Assembly: GCF_000002075.1 (NCBI RefSeq)
Contig: NW_004797420.1
Location: 1,169,049-1,233,048 of the forward strand
Length of the DNA stretch: 64,000 nucleotides
Reading direction: 5' to 3'
DNA from: Aplysia californica
Lineage: Eukaryota > Mollusca > Gastropoda > Aplysiida > Aplysiidae
Below, one piece after another: positions 1 to 62,560 of the stretch. The notes beneath the pieces are model-generated. The model was not told where the DNA came from, did no database searches, and was given only the letters and a program-made list of their open reading frames with translations. Made by a program: the position numbers and the translations under genes. Each line of letters opens with the position of its first letter. Positions within the stretch are counted from its first letter, which is position 1.

Positions 1-49317
<49,317 letters not shown>

Positions 49318-49964
49318 CTGAGAAGAGAGAAAAATATCATATGATTTTTCCAAGTTGACGATGGCTAAGGGATAATTATACAGCATTTGAGAGGTTAAGA
49401 AATAATATGGAAGAGGGTAAGGGTTGAGGGTATCACTTGATGTAACATCAATCAAGACCACATACTTCCGCTACAATCCAAGCCAACATACTGCTGATTG
49501 GAGTGAAGTGCCACTCCGTTGGGTATCCCTGGTACTACATCAGGGGCAAGGAAAAGTGGTGTAATGCTGATTAAAGCTGTGCTCACTTGACTTTACTGTT
49601 TAACATTCACCGTTTTTACCCTATTCAAACCGTAGAAGAGCCATTTCAATGTGCATGATTTTTACAGATAATGAATTGTCGTATCTATTTTTCCTCAACC
49701 CTCCGTAAAATTTAGAGCATATCATACCAAATCCTTGAAGTAAATACAGTAATGCTTTGTACTTGATGATTACCAGACAGAGTAATCAGTGGCACCAACA
49801 AGACTAATAAAACATGCCTCCAAAAAGTATTCTTTCCTATTCAATATTCACTAGTCACACCATTACCATGAATAGCTCAAGTGCCCATGACTCTCAAATA
49901 TCAAAGCACAGAGGATGACTTTGCAAGAAAACAACAGTACAGTTGGCAGGTGCAATGAGCTCAC

Positions 49965-49991
49965 CTTCCATTTTTCAAAAGTGTGAACCAT
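49965..49991 (-). CDS. ABCC1: Candidate exon 1 of the MRP gene (9 codons)
   Basis: An ATG with A at -3 and G at +4 opens a short frame reading MVHTFEKWK, followed by the donor AAG|GTGAGC. It ends in phase 0, as exon 2 requires. Human exon 1 is also a very short N-terminal piece. Against it, MRP1-like N-termini usually carry a Phe-Cys motif, which is absent here, and so short an exon can arise by chance. The true first exon may lie further upstream, inside or beyond the repeat-rich 50-64 kb region. Confidence 0.3.
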
Positions 49992-50548
49992 TATGAATGG
50001 TGATGTGACAACTACTTTGTATCATGGCTTATAATGTAATCCACCGTTGTTTTGGGGTGGCAGCTTTTGTTGAGTGGGGGGGGGGGGTGTGTGTCCTTTT
50101 TGGATTTTTGATTTTGTTGGTGGGTTTTTGTTTTTCGATCAATGGTGTTGTTCAACCACCCACCAGACCACGCCCCGGAGGGGGGGAGGGGGTTGGGTTT
50201 TGTTGGGGTGTTTTGTTTTGTTGAGGTTTGGGGTTCTTTCTTTTTTTTTGGTTGTTTGGATGTCATTTCCGATTTTGAGCGTTCTGCTGAAACCAGTACA
50301 CATGCAGACATGAACATGATTACAACTGTGAATTACACGTTTGAAAGTGAAGCCCAGCACATGACAGAAAACATTTCCAAGTCATCATCACAACAGCAAC
50401 TCTCTCTCTCACCTGTCAACCTTGACAGTCAGAGCTATAAGGGCTGTCCCAGAAATAGCAGCAAAATGGCCATATTTAACAATAACTACACAGAACATAT
50501 ACAGCTCAACTTTAATTTGAACAGAATAAGACCAGAACTTCCCCCATG

Positions 50549-51594
50549 TGTCCTTTGTGTGACTATGCATATGAGACAGCAGTGGCGGTGGCTAGTGAAG
50601 GGCTTACGGGCTTGAGCCCCTCACCCCCACCCCGTCCCCACCCCTACTCTATCCCTTAGTTCATGAAAGTTTCTTAAATAACGAAATAAGCAGTTGAAAC
50701 CGTCATGATCGCACGCAATGAACACACAGTTATCAGCTTGGCGGCTTGCCCGTTTATCCAATCACTGCTTACAAATATAGTAACCTAACAGCCAATCAAA
50801 TGTCGTTAGGGCTCAGAAAGAATAAGCCGGTTCCCACGCCCGTCTTTAATGAAACTCTTCTTGTTAAAAGGTAGAAGACTTTTTTTTAAATAACACTGCA
50901 CAGCGGGCTCACGCTCTCCCAGCCCTGACAATTGGGTGAAAGTTTACGACACACTTTCCCCTAGTGACACAGATACCTATGCGCCCATTGGGCCTTTGTT
51001 AGGCGCGTTCTATTTTCCGCAACAACACGACCCAATCCACCTCATAGACGGTATGTGTTTGGAGTGCTGTGTGTTTGGAGTGCTGTGTGTTTGTGCCGCT
51101 GAGATTTAACAGTTATTAGTTACATCAAACCACTTTGGAGGCAACTTTTTCTTCAGATAAAAACTAATTAGAGAAATTTGGAGGTGAGACGGCTTCGTCC
51201 CTACCATCCAGAAGCTTAACTTTAACTAAGAACAAAGAGATGGAAGACAAAGGTGACTCTTCTCGTTTGAATGGTTCTCAAAATGCCGTGGCTCGCAGTG
51301 AGTATAGCAAAATCATCACTGTTTTGTTCTTATTGCTTGCTTTTTGGTGATAAAGAAGTGGAAGAAACCTAAGCCCCACCCAAATTTTGGTCCACCCACC
51401 GCCACTGTGAGACAGTGGAACATCACCTTTTCCACTGCACAGCCCTAAATGACATCAGAGCTACACTTTTCCCTCCGAAACCTAACTTTGACAACACACT
51501 CTACGGAACATTACAGCAACTGCAGAAAACCTGCACTTATCACTACATGGCATTGGACAGAAGGGCGAGAGCTCAGATGTTGCTGGATCGATAA
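50549..51594 (+). mobile_element. LINE ORF2 C-terminal fragment, split by a hAT-like element
   Basis: Upstream of the insert the frame reads MCPLCDYAYE; downstream it continues TVEHHLFHCTALNDIRATLF and ends LDRRARAQMLLDR with a stop at 51592-51594. This is the C-x2-C...H-x4-C terminal zinc knuckle of a non-LTR retrotransposon ORF2. The reverse transcriptase part is not recognisable upstream, and a stop lies shortly before the knuckle, so it is an old 3' fragment. Confidence 0.75.
50580..51407. mobile_element. 828-bp non-autonomous hAT element
   Basis: The ends are CAGTGGCGGTGG and its inverted copy CCACCGCCACTG, flanked by a perfect 8-bp target duplication TGAGACAG (50572-50579 and 51408-51415). 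The terminal CAGTGGCG and the 8-bp duplication are classic hAT. No transposase frame was seen. The insertion divides the LINE zinc-knuckle codons, giving a clear order of events. Confidence 0.9.
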
Positions 51595-51649
51595 CAACAA
51601 AAATAACTACAGTTCAGGGAATACTCGATTTGGGTGCACCATTTAAGGC

Positions 51650-52040
51650 ATGATGCTTTAGTGCAGTGGGATGGCGAAATGTGTCAGCTGGTGGGTTCCC
51701 AAACAGCTGACAGATGACCACACAGCACATCAATGTCTGTAAAGCACTACTGGAAGGATGCCGGCAAACAGCACCTAACAAAATGGGAACTGGGCCTGCT
51801 ATTGACTTCCAAGAACCTAATGAACGCTTTTTGGATCACAGTCCTAGTCTTGACCCTTCAGACTTCCATCTGTTTAGACCAATGCAGCGATATCTAGCCA
51901 GGGAGAAATTACTGATGACGCAAACCTTGGGGAACAAGTCAGCAATTGGCTTCAGTCGCTTGAAGTAAAATTCTACAGGGATAACATCCATTTACAAGAA
52001 CTACTTGTGCAGATTCAAAATTTCTCATGGTAAACGATAT
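51650..52040 (+). mobile_element. Mariner-like transposase remnant
   Basis: Pieces matching mariner transposase are visible in the plus frames: WVPKQLTDDHTAHQ (compare VP-LT-H-R), then HSPSLDPSDFHLFRPMQRYL (compare YSPDLAPSDYHLF), and an end like VKFYRDNIHLQELL. Stops and shifts separate them, so the copy is dead. It directly follows the LINE fragment. Confidence 0.75.
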
Positions 52041-52348
52041 GATATATTCGTAATCAGTTTAACACTGCTTTTGCTGAGATCTATTGAGCTGATGGCCGAT
52101 GTTAAATAATAGAATCATTTATGCAAACTATGTAACTAAAATTAGAACAAATTCGGGACTCAACTGTCTCTATAAAATAACAAAATTAAGGCGCAGAAAA
52201 ACAACCTTCTCACGAAGAATAAATCTCTAAACATTGAGCTTTCAGTAGGTCAGAGTAATGGTTTGCTGTGTGGAGGGGAGTGAAAGTTATCGATTCTAAA
52301 GTTGACAAAAAAAAGAGAACTTCTTCACCAACACCGGCAAAGTCGCTT

Positions 52349-52873
52349 TGGGGGGCTCTCGTGGCCTAGAGGCATAGGAGTTCACCTTTCATTCAAAGGT
52401 CCCAGGTTCGAATCCGGGTTGCGGTGGAAAAATTTTCTTCCTTAAAAATCGTCTCATTTCACCTCCTTTCCTCCTCTCGAGCAATGTTCTGTTATCTTCT
52501 TTCGCCTCCACTTTCTACCCCAACCACCTCACCCCCATTGCCCCCTCCTTTTGGCTCCTGGCTCTTTCTGCAGCCTTCTACTGCCACTCCTTGGCTCCTT
52601 CTTACTACTGTCTTTCAGCCACACCTCTGATCTTCTGGAAGGAAAGATCTACACCTAGTCTTCTCGGACAACGGCGAAAAATCTCGGAGGTCCCGTGTGC
52701 AAGTTGCGCACGTTAAAGATCCCTTGGTGGTCTAAAATCGATAAAAGTAGGCTTCGGCTGCCACCTGGGCAAAATTCAAAATTTCCTACCAACTGAAAAA
52801 TGTTTAATGTGTCCCACGCGCTCATATGACCTAAAGCAGTTGCGAGCACCGTGAAACATTTACCAAAAAACAG
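52349..52873 (+). mobile_element. tRNA-derived SINE, family 1, complete
   Basis: This 525-bp copy has the head GGCTCTCGTGGCCTAGAGG, the B-box GGTTCGAATCC, the body and the tail CATATGACC...GTTGCGAGCACCGTGAAAC. It has a perfect 10-bp target duplication AAAGTCGCTT (52339-52348 and 52874-52883), so both ends are defined exactly. Confidence 0.93.
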
Positions 52874-53413
52874 AAAGTCGCTTCAGTGCTTATCAACCCC
52901 GATGACCCTAAGAAAGGGTGCTCCACGGTTGACTGCCGAGTCACGTCTGTCAACTAAAAGGCACAGAATCGGGTAAATAAAAAAAGGAGAGAGACGTCTG
53001 ATGCCAGATCGAGGTCCCTCTGGAAAATTCGCATCAACACCAAGTCCAAGGTGCATTCAGCTTTCTCCCTCCCTCTCCTGCACACATGATATGACACATC
53101 ATTTAAAAACCGTGTAAAACCAACACAATCAACTTAGGCTTCCTGTGGGTCAACTAGGTGCGATTCGCCAAGATGGATCTTGTTTTGCTTCATTTGCTTT
53201 TTTTTTTCTCTTTCTCGTCCCTCGACCCTTTACTTTAACATTTTGTCAATCAATGGACCATTGTTATAATAATATAATAATAATAATATATAACATTTAT
53301 ATAGAGCGCATTTCCAAAAAAGTAGCTCAATGCGCTTTACATTGGAATACTCATTTTTCAAAAACCTTTCTCCTACTTCCTTTCTTCTCATGCAATATAC
53401 ATTAATGCACGCG

Positions 53414-53452
53414 TACACACACACACACACACACACATACACACACACACAC
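53414..53452. repeat. (CA)n microsatellite
   Basis: An imperfect CA run follows a short stretch (ATAGAGCGCATTTCC...AATGCGCTTTACATTGG) of the common invertebrate interspersed repeat type. Confidence 0.9.
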
Positions 53453-54245
53453 AGACTATTTTCATCCAGACAAAACAACTATAATGAAAAATAACGTTAA
53501 AAGCTTAAGGATAGGCCTGTAACCAAACATGCCTCCGAAAGCGTGTTATAAAAGAACTTTTTTTTCTTACTGTACAAGTTATAAGAAATCAGACTCGGGG
53601 AATTTATTATAAAAGCCTGCTTTAGTCGAAATCCTGTTATTAGCAAGATTGTTATAACTTTTTTTAGTGGGGCTCAAAGTACTCGTGTAGTGATAGGAGG
53701 AAATAATATGTGATTGCTCATGGGGGATGCGTTGAAAAATAAAAGGAAAGTTTGGCAAACTGGCCGTTTTAGTTGTATCTCAATCATGACAAAACTTTTT
53801 ATTTTGTAGCAATTTTCTTGTTATTTATTTCTGGATCAGCCCTCGTTGCAGCACAGGCCTTGTTTCCGTGTATGGCTGACATACATCCTCAGCCATACTG
53901 GGACTTTCTTCAACTTCAACCTCTCTATTTTTTTCTTAAATTATGTAAAGGTCTATGAGTTTTACGCCCCCGTCGACACAATTTAGATCACTGAAAACAC
54001 GGGCTTCGACCCTGTCTTTCAGAACCGACCCGGGCTGAAAGAGAGATGCACAACAGAAAGAATGAAACACAGTCGCACCTGCCCGAACGGCCACTTGTAC
54101 ATGTATAAGACAGTTATATGTACAAACAGCCTTTTCCTCCTTGCGGTTGTTTGTTTGTTTTAACATTATATTATACTGATACTGTACGAGAATCACGAGG
54201 CGTAGGCAGCCAGTTTTCTCCTCAACAGTGGATGGCCGTCTTAAC

Positions 54246-55127
54246 GTGACAATCCATATGTACGGCAGCGGCAGCGGCAGCGGCAGCGGCACGGCAGCGG
54301 CAGGCAGCGGGACGATAAAAATCGCTCCAACAGAAATATCAATGTCTGAATCCATAAGTGCAGGACGGAGACAAAAATATGAATGTGGCAGAATAGGGTT
54401 GCCTGTGAAGAATCTCTGTGTGATGCAGTCAATTCATTTGACACGAAAAACTTTCTGAAACCATTGCACCCCTGTGTCGTCGTTCATCCACCCATTTTCT
54501 TGATATGCCCAAATGGTGCCTTCTGGGCTGTCCTGAATGGCAAAGGAATGGATGGACCTGTTCGTTATGCTAGTGACAAAAGATCAAGATACATGTAATT
54601 GCAACTTTACAATACTGGCGAAGTTACCCGTCGGCCGTGGCGAATTTACCCGACAATTGGTAACATTAGTAAAATGTATTTATTTAATTAAATTGATTGA
54701 AATAACAATTAAATACCTCTTCATAGAGATAATAAAGCAGTTAAATTAATGGAATCAATGCAAGAACCTAGAAAATATGGAAAAGATGGTGGTATGTGCC
54801 TTTTGACTTTCGCTCTTTCAGAAGTTCACGCACCCAAAATCGATGCTGCCTTCGATGTCTTTTACGTTCTTTCTTCTTATCAACCAGATGCCAAATCATC
54901 AGCAGTATTCGTCCTTGTTTCATTAACCTAGACAGTTTTGACTGGGTAGGTGCCATGCTGCTCAAAACAAAAAAGGCGCCAACATGCCTTCCCCAATTGA
55001 ATTTGCCACTTGCGATATCGCACATTTCGTCCCGCTGCCGTTCCGCACATAATATGGGTTTAATGTGACTTGCAGTACCGCACATATCGTCCCGCTGCCG
55101 TGCCGTCCCGCACATATGGATTGTCAC
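54246..55127. mobile_element. 882-bp TIR element with GC-rich subterminal repeats
   Basis: Both ends start GTGACAATCCATATGT, in inverted orientation and followed by RCGG. Inside each end are CGGCAG-type repeats (a GGCAGC run at about 54265-54300, and GTCCCGCTGCCG twice at the right). No coding sequence was recognised. It is likely a non-autonomous DNA transposon inserted into a fragment of the CAGTYGAACCTG family. Confidence 0.7.
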
Positions 55128-55319
55128 CTTTAGATCCTTTCAACAGCACTTGATAAAAATTCAACCCAAACAAGAATTTAAAAAAGTCTCCTGTGTGTGA
55201 CAGCGACACCCCTAATACATGTAATAGTAATAGCTACACCGTAGACGCCGGTGCTTCAGCCTCTGGCCTTGTACGGGAATGATGTTCCCCTTTTCCGCAT
55301 TTAGCCCATAACAAACATC

Positions 55320-55580
<261 letters not shown>

Positions 55581-55924
55581 AGGGGGAGCGGGAGGGGTCA
55601 CAGTACCATGCCCTCAATACCTTGTTGGACATATCGTACCCCCCCCCCCCCTCCCAAAAAGTATCATATTGTCAGATTCAAAAGTGAGACCAGGAGATTT
55701 GCAAGCCTTTGAAACAGTTGCCTTTTGTTTAGGGTTCACTTTTTTGCTTGTAGTTCACGTGATTTAAACCCCCATAGATACAATTTTGATCATTTACAGA
55801 CAACCCGGGCGGAGGGGGGGGGGGGCTGCAACATCCCAGCACTGAGCTGTCATAATCTATACCTGGCTAGTAAGACATCAGAATCAAATAAGTTAGATTT
55901 TACACTGTGATCATAGACAGTTAA

Positions 55925-56130
55925 TGTTTTACGCCCCAATTGACACAGTGTTGATCAGGAGGCAAACTGCTGCAAGCCTGCCTGTCAGGGCCGACCTGGA
56001 CTGGGAGAAGATACAAAGTCCCAGCAAATAGACGGCGATACTTGATTTATTTTTTTTTAACCTCCCCATTCAGGAACTGAATCACATCATGTGACAGCCA
56101 AGCGCCTCACCAATACACCCCAGACGGCGG
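55925..56130 (-). mobile_element. tRNA-derived SINE, family 4
   Basis: The head on the minus strand reads GGTGTATTGGTGAGGCGCTT and GTGATTCAGTTCC, tRNA A- and B-box-like. The body GTCAGGGCCGACCTGGACTG is shared with the other family 4 copies. Confidence 0.75.
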
Positions 56131-56486
56131 TCTCAGTGGATATACATGTAATCGTGTATATGATATAAATATTATCTTACACAGATAGATGTGTGTGTGC
56201 GCGCATGTGTGTTGTCTGTCAGTGTCTTTTTGAGAGACCAAAAACATCCACATGCGCTCACTGCAGCCTGAGAAATCAACTCATGACCAAGTAGAAGAGA
56301 GTTCTGTCATGTGTACATGGCATCATACAAACATGTTACTGTGGGCCTACTGTAAAGCACAGAAAATTTGAGGGGAACTTTATACCCTACAGGAAATAAT
56401 AAAAGGCTATTTTATTAGTCAGAGAACTCATTCCTTCATCAGGGCACCAAGCCATCCGCAATGGGCACCCGGTATAAGAAAAATGT

Positions 56487-56818
56487 ATCCACGGATGAGA
56501 AAGACAAAAACTGGAACACGACTCCTTCAAGTCAGACTTCAGAGAACCCTTTCCCCCTTTGTCGGACCGAGCTTAAGTAAAAGAGTAAAAAAAAAACTCT
56601 CCAAGGATGAGATGGACAAAAACTGGAACACCACTCCTTCGAGTTAGAGTACCCTTTCCCCCATCGGCGGACCGGATTAAAAAGAGTAAGAAAAACCTCT
56701 CCAACGAAGAGATTGACAAAAGTGGGGCACCACTCCTTCAAGTCAAGTCGGAAAACCCTTTGCCCATATTAGCGGACCGAGCTAAAAGTAAAAGAGTAAG
56801 AAAGTGGGACACCACTGC
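56487..56818. repeat. Tandem repeat, about 100-bp unit, 3.3 copies
   Basis: Units starting near 56487, 56599, 56698 and 56796 share GACAAAAACTGGAACACCAC, TCCTTCAAGTCAG and CCCTTTCCCCCAT. Spacing is 112, 99 and 98 bp. Confidence 0.88.
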
Positions 56819-57961
56819 TTAACATTTCTAAGCGTTCTACCTGCTGACTGAATTTGATATTGAACACACAAGAACCAGAAGTTCTCAATCAAGCTGAATA
56901 CTTCTATTTCAGTTCACGAATGATGGATGGACCTGCAACAATTTTGGACACAATGGAAACAAGATCAATACTGTTATGTAATGCAGTACTGTGGTTTACA
57001 GCGAGTCAGCACGATAAGCACTACCTCTTAGTACAAGTTACGAGATGACCATTATCACAATACAGGGTATTTGATTCAGGGTATAAAAAAGAAATAAACC
57101 ACACGCGATAAAGACTATTATTTTGTTATTGAACGGATCTAAATAACAATAACGTAAAATAAATCTGGGAAAAAAAAGTAGTAGTTGGCCACACCTGAAC
57201 ACCAACCACCTGCGCATGATAAAAAGTCATAAAACTATTTTGGGAGCACAAACCATCACAGAGATTATGATGTCTGTTACCAGATTGAAAGATGTGCACA
57301 AACACGATATCTTAGGGAATGGGTTTAACACCCCTTTCAACACTGAGAAGTTTCTTTACGCCCAACAGGACCCAGCAAGGCTGGTAAGAGCAGGTGCATT
57401 GGTAATCTGCACAACCTGTGTATTCCACTGTCAAAATAACATTAAACAAATTAATTTTACCAACAAGTACATACACACAAGGTCTACTTTTACTATTACC
57501 CCAAATAAAATTAATAGGCGAATATCTTAAGCTGTGCATTTCACTAGGGGGGGGGGGGGGTTAAAAACTGCAACAAAGATGATTTTGAAGTCATTAGAAC
57601 CAGAAAAACCTTCCTCTATAACATACAGAAAAGGGGTATGAATCGGAAAGGTGAAAGGAGTACATTTGTTTAATATGACCTTTAATGGTATAGTACCGAA
57701 ATAGTCAAATATCGATGCCAAACTATTTTAAAATAGCACGACATATCTTACAACGCATCAATTTTACATCACTGCACGGGACTCTGTTCCTTGAAGCTTA
57801 TGTTTCCCATCCTAACTGGGGGACTTTGAGTCCTCATCCCTCCGATTTTTTGGAGAGCCAAAATAGTAGAAGTAGTAATGTACATTGAGTAATCGATATC
57901 TTGTAACCACGAGAACTAAATATTTACAAAGAGATAGGCTACAATTGACATGAAAGACAGT

Positions 57962-58046
57962 GAGGGGGGGGAGAAAAGGAGGAGGCGGAGGAGGCGGAGG
58001 AGGAGGAGGAGGAGGAGGAGGGGGAGGAGGAGGAGGAGGAGGAGGA

Positions 58047-58077
<31 letters not shown>

Positions 58078-58258
58078 GAGGAGGAGGAGGAGGAGGAGGA
58101 GGAGGAGGAGGAGGAGGAGGGAGAAGGAGAAGAAGGAGGAGGAGGAGGAGGAGGAGGAGGAGGAGGAGGAGGAGGAGGAGAACAAGAACAAGAAGAAGAA
58201 CAAGAAGAAGAACAAGAAGAAGAACAAGAACAAGAAGAACAAAAAGAAGAGGAAGAAG
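57962..58258. repeat. (GGA)n and (AGAACA)n purine microsatellite
   Basis: About 220 bp of GGA triplets are followed by AGA/ACA units. It is an almost pure purine strand, so the long Gly, Arg, Glu and Pro frames through it are not genes. Confidence 0.97.
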
Positions 58259-58639
58259 ATAGCCACCATATGTAAGCGACATTTCAGGGTTGGACAAAAC
58301 AATTTCAGCCAACATTCATTAATAATTGATGAAATATTGTGTTACAGCCCTCGACGTTAGTCTAGAGCAACTGGAACTGTGTACTTACAGGCAGGAGAGC
58401 AATCTATCTAGTTCATTTTTCTTGCTGGTGCATTTCATGTATCTGCAGTATAATTTGCATAAATATCCCACAGTTTTGGAGAAGCACGTGTGGGGCTGGT
58501 CTCTTGTCCATGTAAATGGAAGAGAGTTTACCAGTGTTAATTAAGTTTTCAGCCCCAGCACTGTGGCTGAACAAATGGTATCTGAAAGACCACAGCTTGA
58601 CTTCAAGTTCAAGATAATCTCTTTAAAAAAAAGAATGAC

Positions 58640-58817
58640 ACTCTGTTGCATCCCAGTTTTCTCGCTCCCAGAGGCTTCCATGAACCACCTGGAAAGTGGT
58701 AGGTTTTACACTGATGACCGAGGTATATAAACTTCTAAACGTTTTTCTTAGTTGAGTAGGTGTGAGCGCTTCTGTGATCCCCATGTCATGAAATGTTCTT
58801 TCTCCATCTGGAGTCAT
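58640..58817 (-). pseudogene. Possible pfkB-type sugar kinase fragment (very tentative)
   Basis: A short minus frame reads MTPDGERTFHDMGITEALTP. The string TPDGERT followed by LTP is reminiscent of pfkB-family carbohydrate kinases. A stop precedes the ATG directly and no neighbouring exon was found, so this is at most a fragment, and may be chance. Confidence 0.18.
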
Positions 58818-60641
58818 TTATTGTGGTCAAAGTTGAATACCTAAGTCTGAACACAGCTATGTGCTATGGTCGTGAATATTTCCAGTGACTCAGTGAGTAA
58901 CCCAACAGCAGCACTCAGTTTTGAACATCTGACTCTGAGTATGGGGGAGGGGGGGGGGCAGAGTCCCAGTGCGTTCAGTGAGTTCACAAGAAGCCTTGAG
59001 AAGAGAGAAGAGGCGATGGAAAAATACACAAATTTCTACCCTTAAAGGAGCAATCATTTGTCTTTTTCGGCTGACAACTATTTTCAGATGTGAATTGTAG
59101 TACATAAATATATTGACAGTTTGAAGAAACAAAAAGTCACCAAGTTAGCGCGTGTTCTTCTCCATAAACATCCAAGTTAGATTTACTGATCAATAAGCTT
59201 CTTTTCCAATGCAGATTTTTGATCACTTGGTGAGCTGCCTTGACAATTTGCTTCGCCTGGCATCCTTAACGGCCTACTTTGGTGTTTCATAAAATTATCG
59301 TATTCGTATATAATTGAAGAAGCCGATTACTTAAAATGTAAGTACTCCCTATCAACCTCCGCTATTATGTTAAGCTTTCCCTTGCACCCCATCAGTTCTT
59401 TCTTTTTCAGGTACTGTGGCCCGTAATATAAACATATTGTGCCGTTCACCTCATACAGATGGTCTTTCAAAATGGTCATCAGATCCTGAATATTTGATCT
59501 GATCATATTCATTTGCCTTCAGACAGGGTACAACATAATGAACGGCATCTATCTTTAAAGCATCTTGAGGTCTCAATGATGTCCTCACTTTAGTGGATGC
59601 TTTAAAATGTTGAAGTTGCGACTGAATAAAAACAACCGAGAACAGTGGTTGTCTATTCGTCCTTTCGCAAGCGAATGACATTATACTGTCCTCGGAGAAA
59701 TTCGCACCCGCAACCGCCGCGCGCGCGCAACTTTTGCCCTCAGCGCAACGTTTGCCATTTTCGTGAATTCGCGAATTTTAGCTATTTTTCCGCAGAAGTT
59801 GGAAAAATAATAATAAAATTTCGTTAAAAACCCCGAAACTTTCTTCCACAACTAAAAATAACGACGCCAAGGGGGAATTCGCTCCTTTGCACTACGCGGT
59901 GTCCAGTAACAAAAACAAAAAAGAGTAAATCTTCACTCAGAGTAGAGCGGTACGCACGGCATTGTGGCGAAACAGTGGGTCCTCGACCGGCAAGCACGAT
60001 ATGCCTTTTCGCACTTTACACACTGGCACATGTACTATATCAAGGCTACATGACATTAGATCTAGTCTACTAATTTTGATTACACCGGTGCGGTTAAAGT
60101 GGTAAAATGACACCGTAGGTTTTTCCAGAAAAGTTCCACTTGTACCGTATTTAATTATTGTGTCACATGTTGTGTATGCATGTTTTTCATTAATAGGCCT
60201 ACTATTATTTTAAAAAATTTTTAAAGTAAAGCGCATAGAAGAGTAATTGTAACACGGATTTGCGCGATAGAAACGTCATATTATTATACATAAGTGAATG
60301 ATGTAATATTACGGGATTTCTTTTTTTTTTTGGGGGGGGGGTGTAAGAAAAGTGTAAAGGGGCAGGGGGAGGGGGGGGGCAAAAAGTCCCAAAAGAAGGT
60401 GTAAGATATATCTCACACCAGCCCAACGTCTGCGAGAGTTCAATCAAGGACCTGACGCATGTGTCAGGGGACAAACTGTTTTTGTACACCATGCAACCTC
60501 CATGCAGTTTTGGGTTTTTTCGGTAGACATTCACATTTAATTTTTGATTTTGATGTAACAAAATATGTTGGTTAGTTTAATTGCAATGAGCACCAATAAA
60601 TGTATTCCAGTAGTTCCATATCATTTTTTTAGCTATACTAT

Positions 60642-60732
60642 ACACGTTTTGCAACTTCTTTTTTTTTAACTTTTGCTATTTTTATACACGTTTTGCAACT
60701 TTTCTTTTTTTTTTTTTACTTTTGCTATTTTC
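60642..60732. repeat. 45-bp tandem duplication
   Basis: TACACGTTTTGCAACTT, a T run and ACTTTTGCTATTTT occur twice in succession. Confidence 0.9.
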
Positions 60733-62189
60733 AAATGCAACTTTCTCTGAGAACAGATTATAGGCCTCTCTGACTTTGAGTGCAAAGTTTTCTTTTCAGA
60801 CCATAAAACATTCAGCAGGTGCTAAAATGAAACTCTTGGAGACTTAACCGAAGTTCGTGTTTTAGCCAGTTAAGCTTCCTGGACAGTGACTACTCTTTCT
60901 ATGTTTTGCAAAAAGATGTTGCACTCATGTAAGATCGGTGACATGGAATGTGCACTTGGCACCCTTCAGTCACATCTATATCTTTGTATGTTGTACAACT
61001 GCTAGAAAACCATTCACACCTTGTTATGTCAATTGCACAAAGGGCAATCCTTTAGAGGGAAATTACACCGAAAACAAACATCCAATGAAAAGCTGTGACT
61101 GAGACTTTTTACATAAAAGCACAGATACCGATGACGAGTACCCCATTTTCGGGAATATCCGAACAAATTACGTAAATATTCTCGCCTCAAAGCGAGTATG
61201 GTAAATTGATTTGGTTGTAATATAAATTTCTCTTTTTTTGGCAACTTTTAACGCATTTTAAAACGATTTCCTCCACGATTTCGATGTTGATTTTTAGTAT
61301 GTTATTACACGCAATTTTATCTGTCGAACCATATAAGTTTTGTTTTTGTACCAATTTTTTAGGGTCTACCCTTACCTTTTTTCCACTTCCTCTATAACGC
61401 TACCGTTCAAGTTCAAGAACTACCAAATGAAAAATCACAGTCTTGTAAAATTTTATTAGAGAATTCTCTCAAAATATTCACAAAATATATAACAAGTTCC
61501 TTTGCAATTAACAATACAAAATGCATCAAGACTCAACAATGTATGTACATGATTCCTTCTGAAAAACTCTGGGTTATTTTTTTTTTTTCATTTTTCTTTC
61601 ACTCGCTCTACTTTCACATGCATGGACACAGACACACACACCATTTGCTCCTATATTTAAAAACAATATTTGAAATTACTTCAACACTAAGACAAGAAAC
61701 GAATCAGTCTTCTACATAATATAAATGGCAAATGAACACAGTGAAAGTTCAACGAGGAAACACAACAAGTACAAATTCATTTAATCGCAACTTAAAACCA
61801 GGAAGAGTGACAAATTGTATCATATCAAATTCACTGCAAATTTATTCTGAAACAGTATAAAAATGGCAGAACTGAGCAAAATAGATCTATCACAAGGCTG
61901 ACAAGGTTTTTACATAGATCATAGAAAATAGAGAGAGAGCAAACTAAAACTCGTGGACTAATTTTCGGAACAAAGGGAAAAGAAACCTAACCAAAGTACC
62001 AGCCAATCACACATAGTATACTGAAAGCCTGATGTCAAAGGGGATTCAAAAGGAATTACTTTAAACAGTTCAGCTAGGTGACGAAAATGCACCTGACCAC
62101 AGAAAAGAAATACAAACATGTTTGTTTGAGTTTTAAGAAAGCACCTCAACACAATTATAATTATTATACATGTAGTAATTTGTGTTACA

Positions 62190-62560
62190 ACACAATGGAA
62201 GCAGGCATTCGTCAGTTTTTCGGTATATGGATTATTGTAATTAGTATCATTTTACAGATTGTTTATTTGTCTTGCTTGTAATTTTAAAAATACCCATCTG
62301 TCTTGAATAGAAGAAATCGAGATATTTGTGATTAAAAGAGATGGGCGTCATCTTGTATCAGAGGTAAAATTAGAATGGAAATGGCAGCCAAAGTTTGAGG
62401 ACTTCCAAAGTGTCAGTGTCCTTGCAAATGGCAATTTTACGGGGGGACCTTTTATAAGCCTTTAGTTTTAGTCCACATTTTTCAGTAAATTACATACAGA
62501 AATGTGTTTTTAAATGGACATATAAGGTGTTGCCCCCCCCCCCAAAAAAAAAAAAGAAAA
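62190..62560 (+). repeat. Interspersed repeat family 6, copy 2
   Basis: It shares AGAGGTAAAATTAG, TCGAGATATTTGTGATT and the GAAATGTGTTTTT segment with copies 1 and 3. It is more diverged and ends near a C/A run at 62533-62552. Confidence 0.65.

Noticed and set aside
57812-58360. Long poly-Pro, poly-Gly and Glu/Arg frames
   Set aside because: They are translations of the GGA microsatellite; no flanking domain or splice context.
59327-59681. Two overlapping minus-strand frames with protein-like composition
   Set aside because: No family was recognised and the frames are interrupted; I do not claim a gene.
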